64,000 nucleotides of DNA from assembly GCA_020746105.1 (NCBI GenBank), contig CM036628.1, positions 568,001 through 632,000 of the forward strand, read 5' to 3'. Source of the DNA: Trogon surrucura. Lineage: Eukaryota; Chordata; Aves; Trogoniformes; Trogonidae. The notes beneath the pieces were generated by a model that saw nothing but the letters and a program-made list of their open reading frames with translations, did no database searches and was not told the DNA's origin. The number at the start of each line of letters is the position of its first letter. Within the stretch, counting starts at the first letter, position 1. Below are positions 35,501 through 64,000 of this stretch, piece by piece. A program made the translations under genes and the position numbers.

Positions 35501-37311
35501 GTGGCAGCGGGTGTCACTCCCAGGCGTCACCGGGCGACCCCGTGGGGTTTTGCTTCTTGTCGCTTCCCTTTTCTTGCTTGCAATGGGGAAAAACGGCCCG
35601 AGGGAGGTGGATGGGAGCAGCTGAGGAGGAGGAGGAGGAGGATGGCTTCTCCCTCGCGCCAGCGCTGGCGGCACCGGGAGCCTCTCGGTACGTAGGTACA
35701 GCCGTAGGTACGGCCGGCTGGAGGGTGCCCGCGGCGTGTCGGGAAAGAAGCAGCTGCTGCCCAAAGTGTTGCAGTAAATTAACAATGGAGATAAGCAGGA
35801 AAACAGTATTTTTTCTTTTTCTTTTTTTTTTTCTTTTTATTTTTTTTCCTTGCACGCATGGCTTACCTGGAAAGGCATTGCTTTGCCCGTAGAGGGAGCG
35901 GTCTTCTAAGAAAAAGTGACTTAAAGCTGCATCTCCAGGGACTGCTTCAGGGCTTGGGAGGGAAGCGAGCGCTGGATTTTCACCTTCCGTGTCCTTCTCG
36001 CTGCACCCGGGCCGGGTGTTACCCGGCAACTCATTGGCTTCGGTTTGGGTTTTTAAGTTGTAAATGGGAACAAGCTCGGGGATGGGTTGGGGGGAGCAGG
36101 AGGGGACGTCGCTCCAATTTCCACTCTTCAAACAGCGACTTCTGGCTTCCTGTGCTGCTGCAGGGCTACGGGTTCGTGCTTTTTGTGCGCGTCACACGCG
36201 AGCACCGAGTTCCTTTAGCTCCCTGCCGGGGCGAACGGGCCGGCGGCCGGCATCCCCCGCGCTCCCTGGCAGCAGCAGCTCGCCGGCGGTGCACCACGGC
36301 CCTCCTAACGAGATTTAATTAATTCTGTTATGAGCTGGCAAATGGTAGCTTTGGGTTCCTCCGTTTCTCCTGCACCGGGTTCTCCGTGCGCACCTACGGA
36401 GGCTGCAGCCCGCGCCGGCTCCCTGCTCGCAGGTTGCTCTACAGCTCTGGCCGGGCTCACGTGCCTGCCCCAGCTCCCGCTTCCTCGCGGCTTTACTGGT
36501 GTGTTCTGCACCAGTTTAATGAATAAACAGGGCTCAAAAGTTAAGTAACACCGTGTTCCACTGAGGAGGGCTCAGCAAAGAGCACAGCGCGTCGCTTTGT
36601 GCAACGCCGAGACTGTTTTACTTTTTGTGTGGTGTGGTGGCTCTTTGTTTTTGCAATAGGAAGTGCTTTCTGCAGAGTGTGTAATTCATACTGCTGGCAA
36701 GCGCTGGCTGGCTTTCTCCCTTCCTGAAATAAGGCTGAGCTGCATATCTGGTTCCTCTCTGCTTCTCTTGGAAAACGTGTGTGTTCACAAGAGAAAAGCG
36801 AACGTGGCCTGTCTTTTCTTTAAGATGCAAAGGTTCCAGCTTTCAGGTTGCAAGGGATATTTTTGAGACTGACACTCGCTTTTCTTTTTTTTTTTCCAAC
36901 TTAGTTTATTACTACACTTTCAGAGCTTGTGCTTGTCTAGTTTCCCTTCCATCATAGCGAAGAGTTGGAGAGATGATGGCTCTTGTGTCACGGCACAGCA
37001 CGGGTGGCTCCTCGAGCTGGGCGCCGTGTCTGTGCATCCTTCCAGTTGAGTTCAGGTGCTGTGCTGGGACTTGACACTTGCTTCTGGCGTGTGGAGGTAT
37101 GAAATCTAGTGCAGGAGCTTTGCTTGGAGTTGTGAACGCCCGGTTCCATCCTCTTCTAGCCCAAGACTCAGGTGATGTCGCCGTGTTTCTCCTTCACGCA
37201 GGAAGAACGGGGCGACCTCCTGGTCCTGGGGCCAAAGTGGCGGGTGGGCGTCGGTCCAGGGGGTTTAGAAAATGTGTCTTGTGCTCTAAAAACGCCTCCG
37301 TTTGCCCCCAG
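29501..37311 (+). other. CLCN5: Presumed first CLCN5 intron(s); no coding exon recognised
   Basis: Between the CpG island and the first CLCN5 coding exon I see only non-coding sequence with T-rich and A-rich runs (for example 35230-35275 and 35810-35850). Non-coding CLCN5 exons may be here but cannot be identified without transcript data. Confidence 0.5.
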
Positions 37312-37328
37312 GTTTGGAAGCGCTGGCC

Positions 37329-54575
<17,247 letters not shown>

Positions 54576-55710
54576 AGGCAGAGCAGTAGGTATCGTGTGT
54601 TCGACACAGCAGAAGCTCTGTGGAAGATCCTGGATGTTTTTCCCTATTTTTATTGAGACCATGAAACTATTTTCAGTGTTTCCTTCCACGGAGCTGAAGA
54701 AGATAATTTTTTTTTTCTACCAGATAACCAATTGCACTACATAATCTGTGGAACATAAATCTTCTTTTTAGAAGAAGGAAGAAGAAGAAAAAAAAAAGAC
54801 TTTATTTACATTGCTTTTGTGAAGTTGCATTGGAGAGATTCCATGAAGGAGTAAAAGCAGAATGCTAGAGGATTGTATCTACTTATTTTATTTGAACTGT
54901 TGTCACTAACGTGGGGAGGACAAGATGAGGTCTGTACCTTCAGAAACGTTGAAGGAGAAGGATGATTTTGCACACACCCGGCGTTCAGGTGGAGGCAGAA
55001 GGATCCGGTTGTAACTCGGGGGCGGTGTGTTCCCAGTTAGCCACTTGGTAAAAATTAGAACCTTGGAAAGTCAAAATAGGGGAAGGGAAAAAACAAAAAT
55101 TGGCTGAGGGTGATTTGCTGAAAGAAGGAAAAAAAAACCAACCACACGCAACCCCCAGAAGGCCAGATCTGCTTAAAATTGGGCCTGGTATCTGGTTGGG
55201 AAGAAGTTTATTTGGATTAGTCTTTTGTGAATGTATTTCATTAATTACTCTGACGCTGCCTTGCCAAGAGACCCCAAAAGACCCCCGAGGAGCAGGTGGA
55301 AGGAGGCAACAGTTGTGTTCTTGCCGTGATCCCCCTTTTTTTTTGTTGTTTTTTTTTAATAGATACACACCTGAGGATTTCTTCTCCTCGATTTCCCTCG
55401 AGCTTGTAATTAAAATGGCAAAGGCCGGCCTTTAAGTTATTGCCCTGCCTCCACCGCGCCTCCCAGTAGCCTCCGATCGTGCCCCGCAGCGCCTCGGGGG
55501 CCGAGGCCGTGTCCCGGCGGTGCCGTGGGTGCCCGGGCTGTCCCTGCTCCTCTCCTCAGGCCCGGATCCCGGCGGGGGGCGGCTCCTCTCGCCCACCCAC
55601 GACTATGCAATAAACCCTTCCGCCGAGCCCGCGGCCGCGCCCCTCCGGTCCTCGTCCCAGATCTCGCCAGGTTGTTTTTTCCCCTTAATAAAATCTGACC
55701 GGTGTATCGG
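54576..55710 (+). other. CLCN5: CLCN5 3' UTR with candidate poly(A) signals
   Basis: It begins AT-rich. AATAAA occurs at 55609-55614 and 55687-55692. The mammalian 3' UTR is several kilobases long, so more distal ends are possible. Confidence 0.5.
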
Positions 55711-58700
55711 AGTTTGGAAGGTAGGCGAATGCTTTCGGAAGGCGGCGGGGTTCCGCTTCGGTCTGTGCCCGACGCGGTTCTGCGCTCGTGGCCGCGGAGC
55801 TGGCCCTCGCCGCCGGGGCTGCAGGAGGGAGCTGAGCTGGTGAGAAAGGGCCAAGACTTAAACCGTGAAGGCTCCAGCTCTGCTTAGTAATTTCCAAGGC
55901 CATCCAGCAGCACGGGTACGTGCCGCCGCTGCCACCCGGCAGGGAGGTGGTGACGTCTTCAATTCTTGTGTCGCTCGAAGCTGAGTCAAACCGAGGTGTT
56001 ACTGACAGATCGGGTGCCTTCTGCTTAGAAAATAAACGCCTTGAGTTTGTCTGGGCTGGTTTTGTACAGCAGGACATGATGGCTGAGTTGAAACACAAGA
56101 CTGTAAGTCACAGGCTCCTCTTCTGGCTGTTTGCTGTCTGCTTTCACTGAGTTTTTGGGGGTTTTTTTAGTTCCTAGAAAGACAAGTTCATCAAAAGTTC
56201 CATGCAGGGGAGAGACCATACTGAGGTGTTCCGACTCGAGCGTTCTCTCCGTTGGCAGTTTGAGTCGCTGCGAAGGGTTTTGCCCCATCCAGTTCTTGCC
56301 TTTTCCACTGCTTTACCTTCGGAGCGACTCCAGGAGGAGCCCGGGGGTTTGTTTCTCCTCGGCAAAGAGCAGGTTACGCAAGTCGGGAGCTGGAGAGCAG
56401 CCACAGCCGGGTAAACACCGCTGAGCCTCTGAGCTGAGCAAGAAACTGCAGCGCGGGGTTCAGCAACGCGTTGTGGGGCTGGGGCTCCCCCAAATCCCTT
56501 TTTCCAGACGTGACTAAAACCTCCTCGCTCCTCTGGGTGAGGAGGCGGCTCTAGGGCACCCTCCTCCTCTCCCAGAAAAGGCAGCTGCCTGGTACTCATG
56601 AAGTAGCGCGTCTGTGGCAGCGTGTTAGTGGGGATGCTCCTGAGGGGGGCTGTGGGCAGGGTGGGAGTCGGGGTCATCGGCTCTGTGCCTCCCCCAGCCT
56701 CACGCCGGGGTTTGAACGGGACCCAGGACGCCCGGGCGGGTGGGTATGGGGTAACGGGGCTCTCACCTCGTTACTCTCCTGTCCCCTCCACTTTGCTTTA
56801 ACGAAACGCAGCGGATGAGGGACCCCGATGCCTTTTACCCTCCCAGCTTCTCCCTAGGCTGAGGCAGCAGCTCGGGGGTCTCCGTGCCAGGGGGTCCCGT
56901 GTGGGCCAGGACTCGCTGTTCCAGCTTTGTCCAGATGCCCAGGGCCGGGCTCTCCCCACCCGCAGGCAGGAGGTAAGCAAAATAATAGAAGTTTTCTTTT
57001 CCTGGTGTCTCCAGCTTGTCCCGCTTGGGGAAATTAAGGGGAAAAAAACTGTGTATCCTTCACGCACGAGATGGGTGAGCCCGGGTTAGGCTGGCTCAGC
57101 ACTTTGCTTGCGTATGGCTCGCTCGGCCGAGGGCAGAGCCGGGAGGTGTCGGGGCCGCCGGTGGGGAGCGGGAACGGCCGAGTGACTTCGGCAGCCCTGC
57201 TGCTCGGAGCCCGGGGTCTGAGCAGGAAAAGCCAATTGGCTCACGAAAGGGAGAGAAACCGCCTCCCTTTTCCTCTCTCCTCAGGCTTAATTAACGCTCA
57301 GGGGAGAGCCACGGCTGGTGAGAAGTCCCAAAGTGCTCCCAGGGCAGAGCGGCAGGTCCCGGTGGCATCTGCGCCCGGGTGACAGCGGGGTCACAGCCCC
57401 GGGCTTGTTTGCTTTATGCACTTTATTTACAATGTCCCTAGAAATGGTTTCCTGGGGTGTTGACGTGTTTTTCAGTGTGGATTTCCTCCTTCCCGCCGTG
57501 AACTTGTTCTGGGCTTGGGACTTGAAAGTAAAACCAGACCTTGTTTGGAAGGGAACAAAAGGCTTGGACGCAGGAATGACCCAGTTAATGGCAACAGGGG
57601 GAGGGGAGGGGGCAAAAAAGAAAAAGTATTTCAAGCCCCAGAATTTATTTAGAGACAAAAGGCAGCGGAGTCAGGGCTGTGAACGCCCTTGGCTGAATTG
57701 AAAGCAGAGCTCGGCGGCGGCGAAGATAAGAGGGTCCTTTGGCAGCGACTACAAGGAGACGGGACGCGTCCGGATCAAACACGGCGCCGCCCAGTCACGA
57801 GATGTGAGGTCAAGCAGCACACGGTGTCGGAGCCCCAGTGGTCCCCCAGGCTTTTCCAAGGCAGAGTGAGCTGTCACCTGGCGGGACGAGGCGCTCGGGT
57901 GCGCCGGGGAGCTGAGCTTTTGGTTTCGGGTGATTTTGTCAGGTTCTTTTTCCGTTGTGGCTCTGAGCTTGACAGCCCTCGTGGGGAAGGCAAACAGGTT
58001 TTTGCGCCGCGGGAGCGGTCTCGTAGCTGGCGGCGCGGGCTTGAGCCGATCCCCTTCCCCGAACCCACGTGTCCCTGCCAGTCCCTGCCCTCGCAGAGGG
58101 AAATCACAGCCGGGCACAACAGCCCTGCCCCGGGCGAGCGACGCGCCAGGCAGGGTTATTTCAGGTGCTCTCCGTGTATTTACACACGCAGAGACTTCTT
58201 GGCGTAGAATCTGTGGCTCGAGGGCTTTGCCTGGTGCTCTGGGTTCCCCTAGAAATCCACCCCAAGCCGGGTTTGGGAAGCTGCTACCATGGCACGCTGT
58301 TTACCTGCAGGTCTTGGAGCCTTTAGCCAAGGCTGACATCCGTAGGCATCTCCTACAAGTGGGGAAACTGAGGCACGGAGGCTTCATGAGTGGCCAGGTC
58401 ATCCGGTGAGGAAGCAGAGCGGTGTCTGCCTGCGCTCTCGGTTGTTGCCCAGCTCAGTCGTGTTTCTCCATCCCTGGCGGGTGCAGGAAAGGAAGGTGGC
58501 GAGGGCTAGCAAGGTACGGATGTGACTTCAAACCCCCTTAATTAAAGACTCCCCATCTTCTTCACGCCTCCTGGGAAGGAAAAGCTTTGCGTAACGTCGC
58601 GTCGACAAACTTGGAGCAGGGCAGGAGCTGGGTTGCTCTCCCAGTGAAAACGCTCGGTTTCTGAGGCTGCTGCATGTGTGGCCCTTGGGTTGATCTTGTC

Positions 58701-60120
58701 CAGGACCTTCTGTTAATGTCAAACCTGGAAAACCCGGGACCTGCTTCTGTCCAAGCAGGCGGCGAGGGAGCCTCTCCGGGTGCTGCAGCCACTGGTGTGA
58801 CCGTGGGAATGGAACCAGAGAGGCTCTGGGGGGCTGGGCAGGAGCTTCTCCTGGCCCTGTCTCCACGGGCACCACGGGATGGTTTTGGCTCCAGCGGCAC
58901 TTGCTGCTTGTTGTTAAATTTCAACCTGGAGACCTGGGAAAGCTGCAGAGCTGGGACCTTGAGAGCACCCTGCCAGCCCACACCCCGCCCCGCCGGTCCC
59001 GCCTCTCGCTGCCCGGCGCCGCTTGGCTCGCGACTTGGCGGGGCTGTGATGCTTGGCCCGATGCTCGTGGAGTTTGTCTTCTCCCATAAAACACCCGCCC
59101 ACGAGTCTTCTCCCTTCCAGGAAAGTGGAGCCCTGTTGGCACCAAGCCCTGCTCTCCCAGCTCACGCGAGGGTGCTGCCAGCTCCTTGCTTGTGGCCAGC
59201 GGCAACCTCCAGGTTGGAGGGGCCGGCTTTAAACTCTTCATTTCAAAGAAAAGACTTTGGAGCCACCTGCTCTGTTTCCCGCAGCCCCAGGCTGTCTGAT
59301 TCAACCCTGAGCTCCCACGGCTGCTGCCAAAGGGGCTGCGGGAGCCAGGAGGAGCTTGGATTTGAAGAGCCTGGCTCCTGTTGTTGGTCACCACAGTGGC
59401 TGAGAAAGCAGGAGGAGGAAGGAGAAGTGGAAGGGGAAAAAAAAAAAAAAGGAATGTTTCAAATGTGGTTTTGGAAGGGCTTTGCAGGGAGTGGTGCATT
59501 TGGGGGGTCTTTGCTATCGTGGGGGACCCTCCTGCAGATGTCACGATGGTGGTCTCTGCCTGAGAGGCTTGGGATGAGCTGAGGAAGCTGCCCAGGTGCT
59601 TGTGCGCAGGCTGAGGGGGGCCAGGCCGTGCCATGGGGAGGATTTTTGCTGCCTCCAGTCCCAGGGGACATGAAGGCGCCGGGCTCGGGAGCGCATCTCC
59701 CTGGGAATGTCTGGGGTGTCTGTGTGGGAGAGGAGGCGGCGGAGCCCCCCAGGGCTCGATGGCTGCAAGATGAGGCACGACCTGGTTCTTAGCCGGGCTC
59801 TGCCTGCAGCTCCTGGGAACGCACCAGCCCTTTCCCCGCCACGGCTGCTCCAGCACCCACCCTGTCGGGCTGGCACGGCAGACGTCGGCTCGGGCACGGG
59901 GAGAGGCTGCGGGCAGCCGGGGGGTCCCTCTGCTCTCCACCCCCTTGCATCCAGCTGCAGGGCTGGGGCAGGGACAGCGAAAGAGGGGGGCAGGGAAGGC
60001 TGAGCTGCAGCACGTGGGGCTGCCCAGGACCCTGGGGCGCCGTCTGAGTGTGGGACCTGACCCCCTGATATCGGAGTGTGCTGCCGGGGGTACCCGATGC
60101 AGAGAGGGGCAGGAGCAGGG
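55711..60120. other. Intergenic between convergent CLCN5 and TNFSF10-like genes
   Basis: I see no supported gene. The region is GC-rich with scattered open frames and no recognisable product. A MIR-like fragment may lie at 58355-58405 (ggggaaactgaggcacggag). Confidence 0.5.
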
Positions 60121-61063
60121 CTGGGGTACAGGCTTTATTTAAACCAGCGCTGAGAGCCCCCACCCAGCCGTGCCGGTGCCGGGGGGTGCTCACATCCTTC
60201 GTGGGAGCCTGTGCTGCCGTCCCGTCCGTACACACCAACAGTCTCACTGGGATACAGGGAGTATACACATAGTAATTACAGGTAATTACAAAAGGGGGCT
60301 GCGTCCAGCCTGGCCACGCTCTGCCCAGCTTGAACCCACCTTCTGCATCCAGCGTGGCCGTTAACACCGAGGGGTTGGGCTTGTCCCTCTGGGGTCCTGT
60401 CCTGCTCCCACCGGGGCTCACCCGGCGAGCTGAAATCCTGCAGGTTAACGGCTGCCAGGACTAAAGATGTGAGCAAGCCGGGCGGGACCAAAAACCCCAA
60501 GAGATGCTTTGTGAGAAGCGAAGGTGCGATGGCAACCTGCCGGGCAGCTCGGCTCAGGTAACTGCCACGTGCCTGGGTGTGGTTTGTGGGGCTGGTGATT
60601 CCTCCAGCTCCGTGGTCCTGCTCTTTGACCTCCCGCGACGCTGGCATCGCTCCAGGTTTCTAATTAGCCCCAACTGAAACTCCTTCACTCCTTGCCCAGG
60701 CACTGGACCTGCCTTGTCTCGGCAGGGCCAGCCCTGTGCCCGCCGTGCCGCTGCTCCCTGGCTCCTGTCCCTGAGCTCCCGCAGGCGCTGCCCCCATCAA
60801 CCCCGGGGTCGTCCTGCCCCTGGGAACGCTGCGTTTTGGGGTTGCAGTTCTGCCCTCCTGCAGCAGAGAGCTCAGACGGAGCCGAGGCGTTGATATGACA
60901 CCACAGCCGGGATGTCTCCCCAAGTCCGAGCCTCCCGTGGGTCCTTCCTGGCTCATGAGCTTCCACCTGTGGGTCCCCGCAGGCAGCTGCCGCCCCCCGT
61001 GCTCTCCTCTGGCTCGTCCCCAGTCGCGGGGGGCAGCGGGAGGGTGCGGGGCGGAGGGGGCTG
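60121..61063 (-). other. TNFSF10-like 3' UTR with AATAAA on the minus strand
   Basis: TTTATT at 60134-60139 is AATAAA read on the minus strand, about 0.93 kb after the stop. It is the first good poly(A) signal downstream of the TNFSF10-like coding end. Confidence 0.6.
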
Positions 61064-61500
61064 TCACAGGTCGAGCCGGAAGGCGCCGAAGTAGCTGGCT
61101 GCTGCGTCGTTGTAGTCGATGGACAAGGAGGAGACGGAGACGAAGAGCTCGTCGCCGGCCTTGAGCTCAAAGAGTCCCCCCTGGTAGAGAGCGTGGAGGC
61201 CGTAGTTGGCCTCGGGCGCCCAGCACTTGGTGCCGACCCCTTTGAGGAGGAGGATGGGCTGGCTGTACGAGGTCTTCCAGTTGATGCACTGCACGAGCTG
61301 GGGGACGGAGACGCGGGCGCCGTCGCTGGGATAGCGGAAATAGATCTGGGAGTAGACGTAGTACTTGCCCGCCTGGTTGACGCGCAGGCGGCCGTCGCGG
61401 TAGGTGATGTTCTGCAGGTGCGAGTGGATGGTGCTGTCCTCCCAGCGGGCGATGGCGTGGCGGCAGGACTGCGAGAGGTTCCCGAAGCGCTTGGAGTTTC
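61064..61500 (-). CDS. TNFSF10-like terminal exon: TNF homology core
   Basis: The minus-strand acceptor is tcctccccag. It encodes GNSKRFGNLSQSCRHAIARW, then EDSTIHSHLQNITYRDGRLR through FGAFRLDL and TGA. It holds receptor-binding strands C to H and the zinc-site Cys. Confidence 0.95.
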
Positions 61501-62592
61501 CTGGGGAGGAGGAGAGGTCACTGAGGGGAGCGATACGCTCTGGGTGGCTGTCCCATCGTCACCTAGCTTGGAGAGGTGGCGAAGATCTGGGGCTGGGCAG
61601 GAGAAACATCTCCCCATCTACCACCAGATGCATCTTCCCATCCTCATCCCCCATTCCCACCTCAGAAACCCGCCGGCATCCAGCAAGGCTCCCCCGACTC
61701 ACCGTCCTGGGCCAGGCTCTGCGGGCGCAGGGTGAGATGCGCCGAGGGCTTCCCGGCTGTTTTGGGAGGAACCTGCCCCTCCGAGGTGTTGAAGGAGCTC
61801 CACCGGGCCTCTGCGAGGAAAGGGACAGGCGGGCGTAGAGGACAGAGGGCACGGGGATGCCCAACCCCCTCACTGGCAGAGCAGTCCACACTGAGCAAGC
61901 AGGGCAGGGAAATGCCCCACTGACCCGCCCCAAAGGGGGTTATTTGGGGATGGAAACATCTGGTCAATCATTATCTACGATTTCTGTGCTCTCCCCTGCG
62001 GCTCCAGCGATACGGGGCTGTCCCTCCAACCCGCCCCCAGGCATGTGTCCCCAGTCCTCGCTCTCCCTCTCCTTGCAGGGCCGTGCCCGCTGGAGTTTGC
62101 CCTGGGAGCCCCCCCGGCACCCCCGGCCACACGCCGAGCCCCGCGCACGTGGACCGTGGGCTCTGTCCGTCCGGCTGCAGCCTGGCCCCAGCAAAGAGGT
62201 CATTGATGCTTTGCAACCCCGCGGGGGGCACTCACCCTTCACTGCGGTCCTGCGGATAACGTTCTCTGTCACCTGGACCCTCAGGGAAGAGAAACGGTTC
62301 CATGGTTAAAGGCAAAACTCCTCCATCCCCCTCTTAAACCATCCTTGCCCTCTGCGCCCCCTCCAGTGAGGTGGGTGGGGAAACTGAGGGAGGGAGGAGC
62401 TCCCCATCCTCCTCCGGACCCCAGAACTGGTGGGTCTGGGCTCACCGTGGCCACATAGGCTTTGATGGTGTTGGCCAGCTTGAGGCAGGACTGGTTGCTG
62501 ATCAACTCCTCCAGGCTGGAGCCCTCCTGCTGCTGGTTGATGACCTGCAGGCACCGCAGCTCCTCCGCGCTCCCTGGCCCCTGGGCTTTGAG
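61064..62592 (-). CDS. TNFSF10 (TRAIL)-like TNF-superfamily ligand, 5' partial
   Basis: Four minus-strand exons, in coding order 62592-62446, 62272-62236, 61810-61703 and 61500-61064, join in frame to 242 residues and a stop. The stalk is LKAQGPGSAEELRCLQVINQ, then SNQSCLKLANTIKAYVAT and VTENVIRRTAVKEARW. The TNF homology domain starts near KPSAHLTLRPQ and runs through SHLQNITYRDGRL, GKYYVYSQIYFRY, KGVGTKCWAPEANYGLHALY and GGLFELKAGDELFVSVSSL to SYFGAFRLDL. As I remember TRAIL, it has SCWSKDAEYGLYSIYQGGIF and ASFFGAFLVG at these places. The Cys of KCW matches TRAIL Cys230, which binds zinc at the trimer axis. Such ligands are type II membrane trimers that engage TNFRSF death or decoy receptors. 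The cytoplasmic tail and transmembrane exon (about 40 aa) are missing and not found up to 64000. TNFSF11 is the main alternative; the Cys and the YGL..YxGG block favour TNFSF10. Confidence 0.9.
61703..61810 (-). CDS. TNFSF10-like exon: start of TNF homology domain
   Basis: The acceptor is ttcctcgcag and the donor gtgagt, phase 1/1. It encodes EARWSSFNTSEGQVPPKTAG then KPSAHLTLRPQSLAQDG. P-SAHLT matches the VAAHIT strand A of TRAIL. Confidence 0.9.
62236..62272 (-). CDS. TNFSF10-like 37-nt stalk exon
   Basis: The acceptor is gggtccag and the donor gtgagt. It encodes VTENVIRRTAVK, phase 0 in and 1 out. Short stalk exons are typical of TNFSF10 genes. Confidence 0.85.
62446..62592 (-). CDS. TNFSF10-like exon: membrane-proximal stalk
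   Basis: 49 codons, acceptor cttctgttccag, donor gtgagc. It encodes LKAQGPGSAEELRCLQVINQ, QQEGSSLEELISNQSCLKLA and NTIKAYVAT. Two Cys are placed like those of TRAIL exon 2 (ACFLK and SPCWQ). Confidence 0.88.
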
Positions 62593-64000
62593 CTGGAACA
62601 GAAGCAGCCACACATCAAACCGGCTGGAAGGGGGGAACAGGGATGGAGAAGCAGTGTCTCCGGCATCAGCAGGACAACCCAGAGCTGCCCCAAGCCCGTG
62701 GTGGGGCAGGGAGGTACCACCGGGATGCAAACCCTGGGCTGGGATGGAGCTGGGTGGCAGGAGGCTGTGGGTGGATGCTGAGTTCTGTCAAAAAGCTGCT
62801 TTTGTGAACTGGGCAGGTTAAAGCTCATCTTGTCCTCCTACGACCCCTGGCAGGAGGGAGTCTTGCTCATCCCCAGCTCCCTGGGAAACGCAGCTGCCCC
62901 CTCCACCAAGTTCCAGCACTGAGCCTGAGGAGGAGGTGACGCTCATGGACCCTCACAAGCTGCAGAGCAACAGGTAAAAGAAAGGAACCCAAATTTCCCA
63001 CTCTCCATCTCCTTCACCTCCTCTCCTCCTGCCCTGGGGGAATGAGGCTTCTCAAGCTGCTTTGAACGCAGCTCCCAGTTACACGGTTGCCCTGCGAGGT
63101 TTGGCTCCGGAGGGTGCAGGAGCAGGAGCTGGACGTGCCCGGGCAGCCTGGTCCACACTCTTTGTGCTTTCCCACTGTTGAGCTAAACTGCAGTTGCAAA
63201 ACAAGGCAGCTCTCCCTTTCCAGCTGCTGAGCCGTGTTGGCCAGAGACGGGACCCTGAGCACTCACTGCGTCAGCCCCGAGCTCAAGCGCTTCCCACCCT
63301 GCACGGGCTTGTGGTTTGGGCTGGGAAGTCCTTCCCTCTGTGTGACGCCGGCTGCTGCACGGCGAGCTGCCCCTGCGCCGGCTGTCCCAGCCCAGCTCTG
63401 GCCGTGGTGTTGGGAGGGGGCTGGCTGAAGGATCTCAGTACACTGTGCTGCTGTGTAGGGAGTGGGGAAACTGAGGCACAGATGGGATGGCTGAGCTGAA
63501 ATAGGTGTGGCAGGAGCCGGGAATGAACACCAGCACCTTGACCATCCTACCTTTATCACCTGGGTTGTTCCCAGATCCCAGGAGCCCTTGGGCTTGGCCA
63601 CCTCCAGCACCCTGCACTTCGCCCTGAGCCCCCCACCGGGCTCCTGCCTGCCCACCTGCCCCGGCCGCAGCTTTGGGTACCCCCTGTACCACGTATTCGC
63701 GGCTGGGATCAAATATGGGCTCTAGCAGCAGCAAAAACACTGCGTGAGGTCAGATAAAAAGGGTCGGGGCTGTTCAAGTCCATTTCTCCAGTCCTGGGGG
63801 TGGTGTGCTGGTTGGGGTGTTTAAATTCAGGAAAAAGTAGGAAAGTTGTATAAAACTGGAGGCAGGGCTGGCCCGGAATTGCTGAGCTCTGACTACTTGC
63901 CCCCAGCACAGACCCCGCGCAGGGACCAGCCTCTAAAACCAGCCCCGAGAGATCAGCCCAAGCTCTTTTCTCCTCCCTGCCCCGTGGCTCCGTCTGCCCT
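62593..64000 (-). other. Presumed first intron of the TNFSF10-like gene; no exon recognised
   Basis: I searched the minus strand for a start codon, a hydrophobic segment and a phase-0 donor that would supply the transmembrane exon, and found none. A short ggggaaactgaggcacagat at 63463 resembles MIR. Confidence 0.5.

Noticed and set aside
56068..56110. Possible 33-base mini-exon between ttttgtacag and gtaagt
   Set aside because: Both sites look good, but the peptide is unrecognised and there are no partner exons. It is likely chance.
58355..58405. ggggaaactgaggcacggag and a similar string at 63463, resembling the MIR SINE
   Set aside because: The matches are too short to call an element by eye. 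A RepeatMasker alignment would decide.
62502..62828. Hydrophobic minus-strand frame (GLGQLWVVLLMPETLLL) considered as the missing transmembrane exon
   Set aside because: It overlaps the stalk exon in another frame and contains Pro and no suitable phase-0 donor.
63507..63725. 72-codon open frame ending FGYPLYHVFAAGIKYGL near a possible acceptor
   Set aside because: No similarity recognised and no upstream partner. It lies where the TNFSF10-like first intron should be.

Overview
The window is vertebrate nuclear DNA, most likely from a bird. It carries intron-split genes with GT/AG splice sites, GC-rich CpG islands, compact introns and 3'-end fragments of the CR1 LINE family that is typical of birds and reptiles. 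No bacterial or viral gene organisation is seen. The gene content (ENOX2, ARHGAP36 and CLCN5, all on the human X) suggests the avian segment homologous to the conserved part of the mammalian X (chicken 4p, or chromosome 4A of other birds). The chromosome assignment is inference from synteny; the species cannot be told from the sequence.

Layout: (1) 1-8.95 kb holds the 3' half of ENOX2 (+ strand, seven coding exons, 5' part off-window). (2) 8.95-18.15 kb holds an ARHGAP6/ARHGAP36-family RhoGAP gene, called ARHGAP36 by its position next to ENOX2 (+, ten coding exons). (3) 19.3-22.9 kb holds a small RGCC (RGC-32) paralogue behind a CpG island (+, 101 aa, four coding exons). (4) 22.95-28.3 kb has no gene I can support, only a CR1 fragment and a short tandem repeat. 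(5) 28.3-55.7 kb is a large CpG island followed by a complete long-isoform CLCN5 coding region (+, twelve coding exons, 805 aa from the chosen Met). An internal CpG-rich block at about 40.2-40.8 kb lies ahead of the exon that carries the short-isoform start. (6) 55.7-60.1 kb is intergenic. (7) 60.1-62.6 kb on the minus strand holds the last four coding exons of a TRAIL-like TNF-superfamily ligand (TNFSF10-like). Its transmembrane exon was not found and probably lies beyond base 64000.

The genes do not form a pathway. CLCN5 is an endosomal Cl-/H+ exchanger, ENOX2 a surface redox protein, the ARHGAP36-like protein a Rho GTPase regulator, the RGCC-like protein a small cell-cycle regulator, and the TNFSF10-like protein a membrane cytokine. 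The arrangement is nevertheless informative. On human 13q14 ENOX1, RGCC and TNFSF11 lie near each other, while here ENOX2, an RGCC-like gene and a TNFSF10/11-type ligand lie together. That pattern looks like the second copy of an ancient duplicated block.

The most interesting signals are the RGCC-like and TNFSF10-like genes in this block, an intact catalytic arginine finger in the ARHGAP36 orthologue (human ARHGAP36 has Thr there), loss of the tyrosine of the CLC-5 PY endocytosis motif, loss of two proposed ENOX2 thiol-interchange cysteine motifs, and a perfect 20-copy 19-bp pyrimidine minisatellite that runs into a CLCN5 splice acceptor. Statements about human sequences are from memory and are marked as such where they matter.
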